The notes beneath the pieces were generated by a model, which saw only the letters and a program-made list of their open reading frames with translations, searched no databases and was not told where the DNA came from. DNA of 64,000 nt, taken from contig OZ024785.1 in NCBI GenBank assembly GCA_964017065.1, positions 10,371,086 through 10,435,085 of the forward strand. The letters are read 5' to 3'. The translations under genes were made by a program, and so were the position numbers. The stretch comes from Haliclona indistincta. Taxonomy: Eukaryota; Porifera; Demospongiae; Haplosclerida; Chalinidae. Position 1 is the first letter of the stretch. The number at the start of each line of letters is the position of its first letter. Shown here piece by piece: positions 62,101-64,000 of the stretch.

Positions 62101-64000
62101 GTGGGTGTAGAAAGCTTCTACGAGCTGTTGCTTACCTCAAGGAGCCTCTAACAGCCAAGTTCCATCTAATACGAAACTGTACATACGCGTATACTGTCGG
62201 CCATCACAAGTCTATCTTTAGAAACACGGCCATCAGGTGTGGAGTTGCAATTTTTAATCAAGTGCGTGGGAGTGTCCCGCTCCTACTCTCTTACCACGCT
62301 CTCTCTTAATTATGCGCTCCTGCTACTACTGATAGAGATGTATGGTTAATCATGCATACTGACTGCTTCTAAACATAATAGACCCTGCATGCTGCATCAA
62401 TTGTGAGGACTAGCAGTTGCATAATCCAATCGCTAGTTCTCGGCTAACTATTGAACAATCTGACTACTCTCTTTGCTCAGTTGCTACACACAGTCACAGT
62501 AAGTGGTGCAGCTATTAGTAAAGCATGGCCGCAGAGAAGTATCCTGACTTTCTGGTGTCTTATAAATTTCCGCAACAAAACGATAGAGAGCTATTATGAT
62601 CTTATGGGCGTTAAGGAAGTAAACAGTTGTGTATTTGCTCACACACATAATAAGGATGCCCCTACGTGCCTGGGGTAATTTTTAGCAGGTGCATGACCTG
62701 AATCAGCAAACATAATTAATGTTTTATGTTTTGGCTACTAAATTATGCTACACATGTACCATTTTGGAGATTGGTTAGCTTATAAACTAATAAAATATTT
62801 TGTCTGTATCTCATACAGACATATTATTTCACTATTAATTTTTATAACATTTCACTATTCAGGTCATTGTACGAAGTATGGGGTTATGGTAGTGATTACC
62901 AACAACTGAGAGTGTGTATAGAAACTCTCCCATCATCTGTTATGGTGTGTGAAAGTGATAGAATATAAAGTATTCTTGTCATTTTGTTACGTTATCTCAG
63001 GAACCATTTCTTGGTAGTGACTACTCTTTCAAACTTTTTGTGAAGGGTTATAATAAAAGGTTGTCTTTAGCACACCAGAAGCAAGCTATTGAGGTATTTC
63101 TTCTTTAAAATTAGTAGCGTACAATCAGGAGCATGTTGAGCTGGTAAAATAGCGATAATAATTTAAAGCAGTACAGTGCATTATGAAAATAAGTAAGTCA
63201 AGGGAAATGGCGTTCGTTGTATTCATAAGTGAATATGGAAACATGACTTGCTCTACAATTAGTACTAATGGTAGCTTGTCAACAAACACGCAGTTTTACT
63301 GCTGATGATGTTGTGAGTGTGTAGACAAGTTTGACTGAAAACAGCTAAATAAGTCTCTTTTGATAATAAAATTATGTGCTGTTGTTGTCTCAATATATTC
63401 CTAGTATAATTACAACTGGGGGAAATTTACTTCAAAGAAGCAAATAAATAAAATATTTTTGTAGAAATTGTTTGACACTCGTGCATTTTTGAAGTCCTAA
63501 TAGCCCATTCCCACTAAGAGCCAAAAGAATTTAATTAGCATTAATGGCTTGTGAATTGGCTTCCGGGCTTGACTGGAGAAAAGGTGATTACGTAAACATT
63601 AAAATTAATACACAAATTTATATGGGGCTTAATGGAGAAAGTAGTGGTATTTTCAACTTTTTTCTAGCGCTCTCTGTATACTTGGCAACCGTGTGGTCTT
63701 GCTGTTTGGATTCCTCTATCTGCACTCTGCGTGCATTGGCAACGGCGTTTTGGATAAACAGGCGTGCAAACAAGCCTAAGTTCCGCTAACTATGGCAAGC
63801 TGTGATAACTTTGTGAAGCTGTAAACCTGGATACAATAGGAGCATACTGCGTGCTGGAATGTCAGCGCTTACTCGAACTTTTTGTCTGTTGTGGAGCCTG
63901 TGTCCTACATTGCGAGTAGGCCTTGCTTGCGCGCCTGTTCCTCCAAAACGCCGTTGCCAATGCACACACAGTCTTTTGCCTTCCACAGAGCGCAGATAGA
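47198..64000 (+). CDS. TRMT11: tRNA (guanine-N2) methyltransferase TRM11 homologue, 5' part (partial)
   Basis: Catalytic partner of TRMT112; methylates G10 of tRNAs. Five exons are visible, in frame: 47198-47272 (KRFLCLFAQEHTDFRL; human NRYLLLMAQEHLEFRL), 47499-47567 (ELQSLAAIAGCQVVYNEAEY), 47615-47688 (SPFLMIDLPSAEHGEQIMKR; human SPFWILSIPSEDIARNLMKR), 62863-62944 (SLYEVWGYGSDYQQL; human SIFELWGHGQSPEEL) and 63001-63093 (FLGSDYSFKLFVKGYNK; human FLHSDSTYKIKIHTFNK). These make up the N-terminal THUMP-like domain; the SAM-binding domain lies beyond the right edge. Exon 1 ends CAG|GCAAGT, a GC-AG donor, required for the frame. Intron 3 is 15174 bases and holds the large mobile-element island. 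No next exon was found in 63094-64000. Confidence 0.92.
48245..48433. mobile_element. 189-bp MITE with TACCGTATAGCGGGAAA ends
   Basis: Starts TACCGTATAGCGGGAAATTT and ends with the inverse GTTTCCCGCTATACGGTA. The interior is a dense set of CGAAATTC/GCGAAA-type sub-repeats (CACGAAT, TTCGCGAA). The terminal TA is probably the duplicated target. Fully non-coding and able to fold on itself. In TRMT11 intron 3. Confidence 0.8.
49165..50075. repeat. Dispersed 'TTAGGG' repeat, copy 2 (left part)
   Basis: Begins ATTAGGGAGGCATGGTAGTG and follows copy 3 (57705) closely through AACAAGATGGCGGCTAC, a CT-rich run near 49408-49440 and TGTGGGCGGGGCTCGTATGC (about 49771). Its continuation (AAAAGCCATCAACAA..., about 49862) corresponds to sequence at 59457 in copy 3, where a 1 kb element intervenes. 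The last 113 bases (49963-50075) are repeated exactly at 51265-51377, where the family's palindromic module resumes. Confidence 0.7.
50867..51266 (+). pseudogene. DIRS-like tyrosine recombinase, C-terminal half (displaced, inverted)
   Basis: Plus-strand continuation of the recombinase whose N-terminal half lies on the minus strand at 51799-52100. It encodes EKMDGVPVGQHPLVSRLVKG, then LKQLTLKTAFLMAITRPSR, which carries the first catalytic Arg region. A one-base frameshift near 51090-51100 moves the reading to the frame with RQGRSIVEFFFPLFPDNPVL. The gene is cut at 51264 where the 113-base duplicate begins, so the catalytic H-x-x-R and Tyr region is missing. Non-functional. Confidence 0.8.
51378..51540. 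repeat. Palindromic module of the 'TTAGGG' repeat family
   Basis: Contains CATAGATCCCTACATCAGTG at about 51390 and its inverse CACTGATGTAGGGATCTATG at about 51515. The same paired strings occur in the modules at 59566-59940 and, degraded, 35740-35920. Confidence 0.7.
51541..51798. repeat. Short-unit repeat array (GAGTGCTATTATATTG, CACGAGACACGACC)
   Basis: Alternating imperfect copies of CGAGTGCTATTATATTG and GAGACACGACCCGAGTGCAC, beginning with an inverted pair CAAATAGAGCACGAG / GAGTGCTCTATTTG (51598-51633). The entry sequence GTTAAAGCACCGCTC ... CAATATAATAGCACGAG also occurs at about 50828-50873, just before the displaced recombinase half. The array therefore brackets the inverted segment. 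Confidence 0.75.
51799..54799 (-). pseudogene. DIRS-like retroelement Gag-Pol: RT, RNase H and recombinase N-terminus, frameshifted
   Basis: An open frame of 858 codons (54799-52223) begins with a gag-like acidic region. It continues to a reverse transcriptase with LVPKKDGGQRPVVNLKNLNS, KIDLKDAYFSIPI, catalytic VVYIDDILLM and FLGFTLDT, then an RNase H-like domain with VIESDASNLGWGA, WHINCLELLAATLAL and KTDSSTVVAYINNQGG. Order and motifs are those of DIRS elements, which use a tyrosine recombinase instead of an integrase. Between IPIDQ and the YIDD block about 40 codons run in another frame (in the alternative frame one reads QFNCLPFGLTSASWVF), so two compensating indels are present. After 52400 the homology shifts frame again (WSTIRGFANPPWNLVPKVL) and again near 52180. 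It then enters the recombinase core-binding domain (SWRTKTNKSYDSLFGKWNRW) and ends at the inversion point 51799-51814. Decayed. Confidence 0.85.
54901..55254 (-). CDS. DIRS-like element ORF1: coiled-coil protein
   Basis: Upstream ORF of the same element, from the ATG at 55254 (MSIEELLLEVRSF). About 118 residues; after residue 25 it is an uninterrupted Glu/Arg/Ala-rich coiled coil (ARAEEARVRAEEEAKEAEVA and similar). It stops 102 bases before the long Gag-Pol frame. The same segment is open in a second minus-strand frame (55154-54768), a consequence of the biased composition. It may be a structural Gag-like protein. Whether it is expressed is unknown. Confidence 0.5.
   Translation of the reverse strand: MSIEELLLEVRSFSTRFGELQADINLLKTKEEARADQEAARVRTEEEEQERARAEEARVRAEEEAKEAEVARARAEEEARDRDARRRADEEARECAEMEEYQRYCRYLREGLGRSEN
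58406..59436. mobile_element. 1031-bp element with AAGGTGGTA..GGAAGCGAA ends, nested in repeat copy 3
   Basis: Left end AAGGTGGTACGGAAGCGAAA; right end is the inverse with one or two differences (TTCGCTTCCATACCACCTT). In copy 2 of the host repeat the flanking sequences TAGCTACAAGTTTA and AGAAAAGCCATCAAC are directly joined (about 49848-49876), confirming that this block is an insertion. Carries a 75-codon open frame with no recognised domain; probably non-autonomous. Confidence 0.8.
59566..59940. repeat. 375-bp near-perfect palindrome (module of the 'TTAGGG' repeat)
   Basis: Left arm begins GAAAATTAAAAAGATTTCTA and right arm ends with the inverse at 59940. Central loop near 59715-59795. Outer part of the arms corresponds to 49966-50075 and 51268-51377 of copy 2. 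It abuts the next palindrome without spacer. Confidence 0.88.
59941..60778. mobile_element. 838-bp palindrome, arms about 400 bp
   Basis: Starts TCTATATTCGGTCAACATGT and ends with the inverse at 60778; the loop is a short AT-rich stretch around 60345-60375. Arms differ at only a few positions and by a small deletion. Both arms hold the same 67-codon open frame (60324-60121 minus and 60405-60608 plus), which is a by-product of symmetry; no domain recognised. Confidence 0.88.
60782..61395. mobile_element. 614-bp hairpin-ended element
   Basis: Ends are TAGAGAGATTAAGTTGCACG and its inverse. Just inside, both ends carry clusters of ACGTGTAACG/TAACGTGTAA-like strings (60815-60838 and about 61325-61365). 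Central part non-repetitive with no recognised gene. Confidence 0.65.
61765..62322. mobile_element. 558-bp foldback element with 7-bp flanking repeat
   Basis: Arms of about 260 bases start CAGGAGCGCATAATTAAGAG; the inverse ends at 62322. Flanked by CTACTAC at 61758-61764 and 62323-62329. Small loop near 62000-62080. Non-coding. It is the last element before TRMT11 exon 4. Confidence 0.85.
63710..64000. mobile_element. Foldback element running off the right edge
   Basis: CTATCTGCACTCTGCG and GCATTGGCAACGGCGTTTTG (63735-63754) recur inverted at about 63950-64000, with the right arm carrying about 20 extra bases. Next to the core, ACAGGCGTGCAAACAAGCCT pairs with AGGCCTTGCTTGCGCGCCTG. Lies in TRMT11 intron 5; its right boundary is unseen. 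Confidence 0.7.

Noticed and set aside
62451..62686. Open frame just before TRMT11 exon 4 that superficially resembled the TRM11 N-terminus
   Set aside because: No in-frame ATG, needs a frameshift, and lacks the segment before 'SLYEVWG'. True exons 1-3 were found at 47198-47688 and join exon 4 exactly in phase.

Overview
The window is nuclear DNA of a eukaryote, most likely a non-bilaterian animal and plausibly a sponge. The reasons are spliceosomal genes with many short GT-AG introns, animal-type genes (AIFM3, LRRC9, SLC22A18, TMEM18), AT-rich introns full of small inverted-repeat elements, and a DIRS-type retroelement. The organism call is inference. The gene calls rest on protein motifs and exon joins read by eye.

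Thirteen genes are packed end to end: KYNU (-, cut by the left edge), an intronless GH38-like secreted glycosidase (-), ATP5MG (+), GGH (-), TMEM18 (+), TSEN34 (-), MCM3 (+), SLC22A18 (+), a papain-family cathepsin (-), LRRC9 (+), PTGR1 (-), AIFM3 (+) and TRMT11 (+, cut by the right edge). Most neighbours are head-to-head with only 65-160 bases between start codons, so five shared bidirectional promoters are likely. One of these (TSEN34/MCM3) carries an E2F-type site and one (glycosidase/ATP5MG) a perfect CRE palindrome. Convergent pairs are separated by about 130-420 bases.

The genes are mostly unrelated housekeeping functions: replication licensing (MCM3), tRNA processing (TSEN34, TRMT11), mitochondrial ATP synthase and redox (ATP5MG, AIFM3), folate and tryptophan catabolism (GGH, KYNU), lysosomal or secreted hydrolysis (GH38-like, cathepsin, GGH), eicosanoid/enal reduction (PTGR1), transport (SLC22A18) and a probable ciliary LRR protein (LRRC9). 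No operon logic is evident beyond shared promoters.

Mobile DNA sits almost entirely in introns. MCM3 introns hold two related Mutator-like MITEs with 9-10 bp target duplications and a 1.2 kb near-perfect foldback element at a TA. SLC22A18 holds a 5'-truncated retroelement with 14 bp target duplications. LRRC9 holds an inverted copy of one of its own exon regions. The most striking region is TRMT11 intron 3 (47689-62862, about 15.2 kb). It contains a MITE, a dispersed 'TTAGGG' repeat, a decayed DIRS-like retroelement whose tyrosine-recombinase gene has been split by an inversion, and a foldback element interrupted by a 3.7 kb insertion that itself contains at least four more inverted-repeat units. 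No tRNA, rRNA or CRISPR array was recognised.
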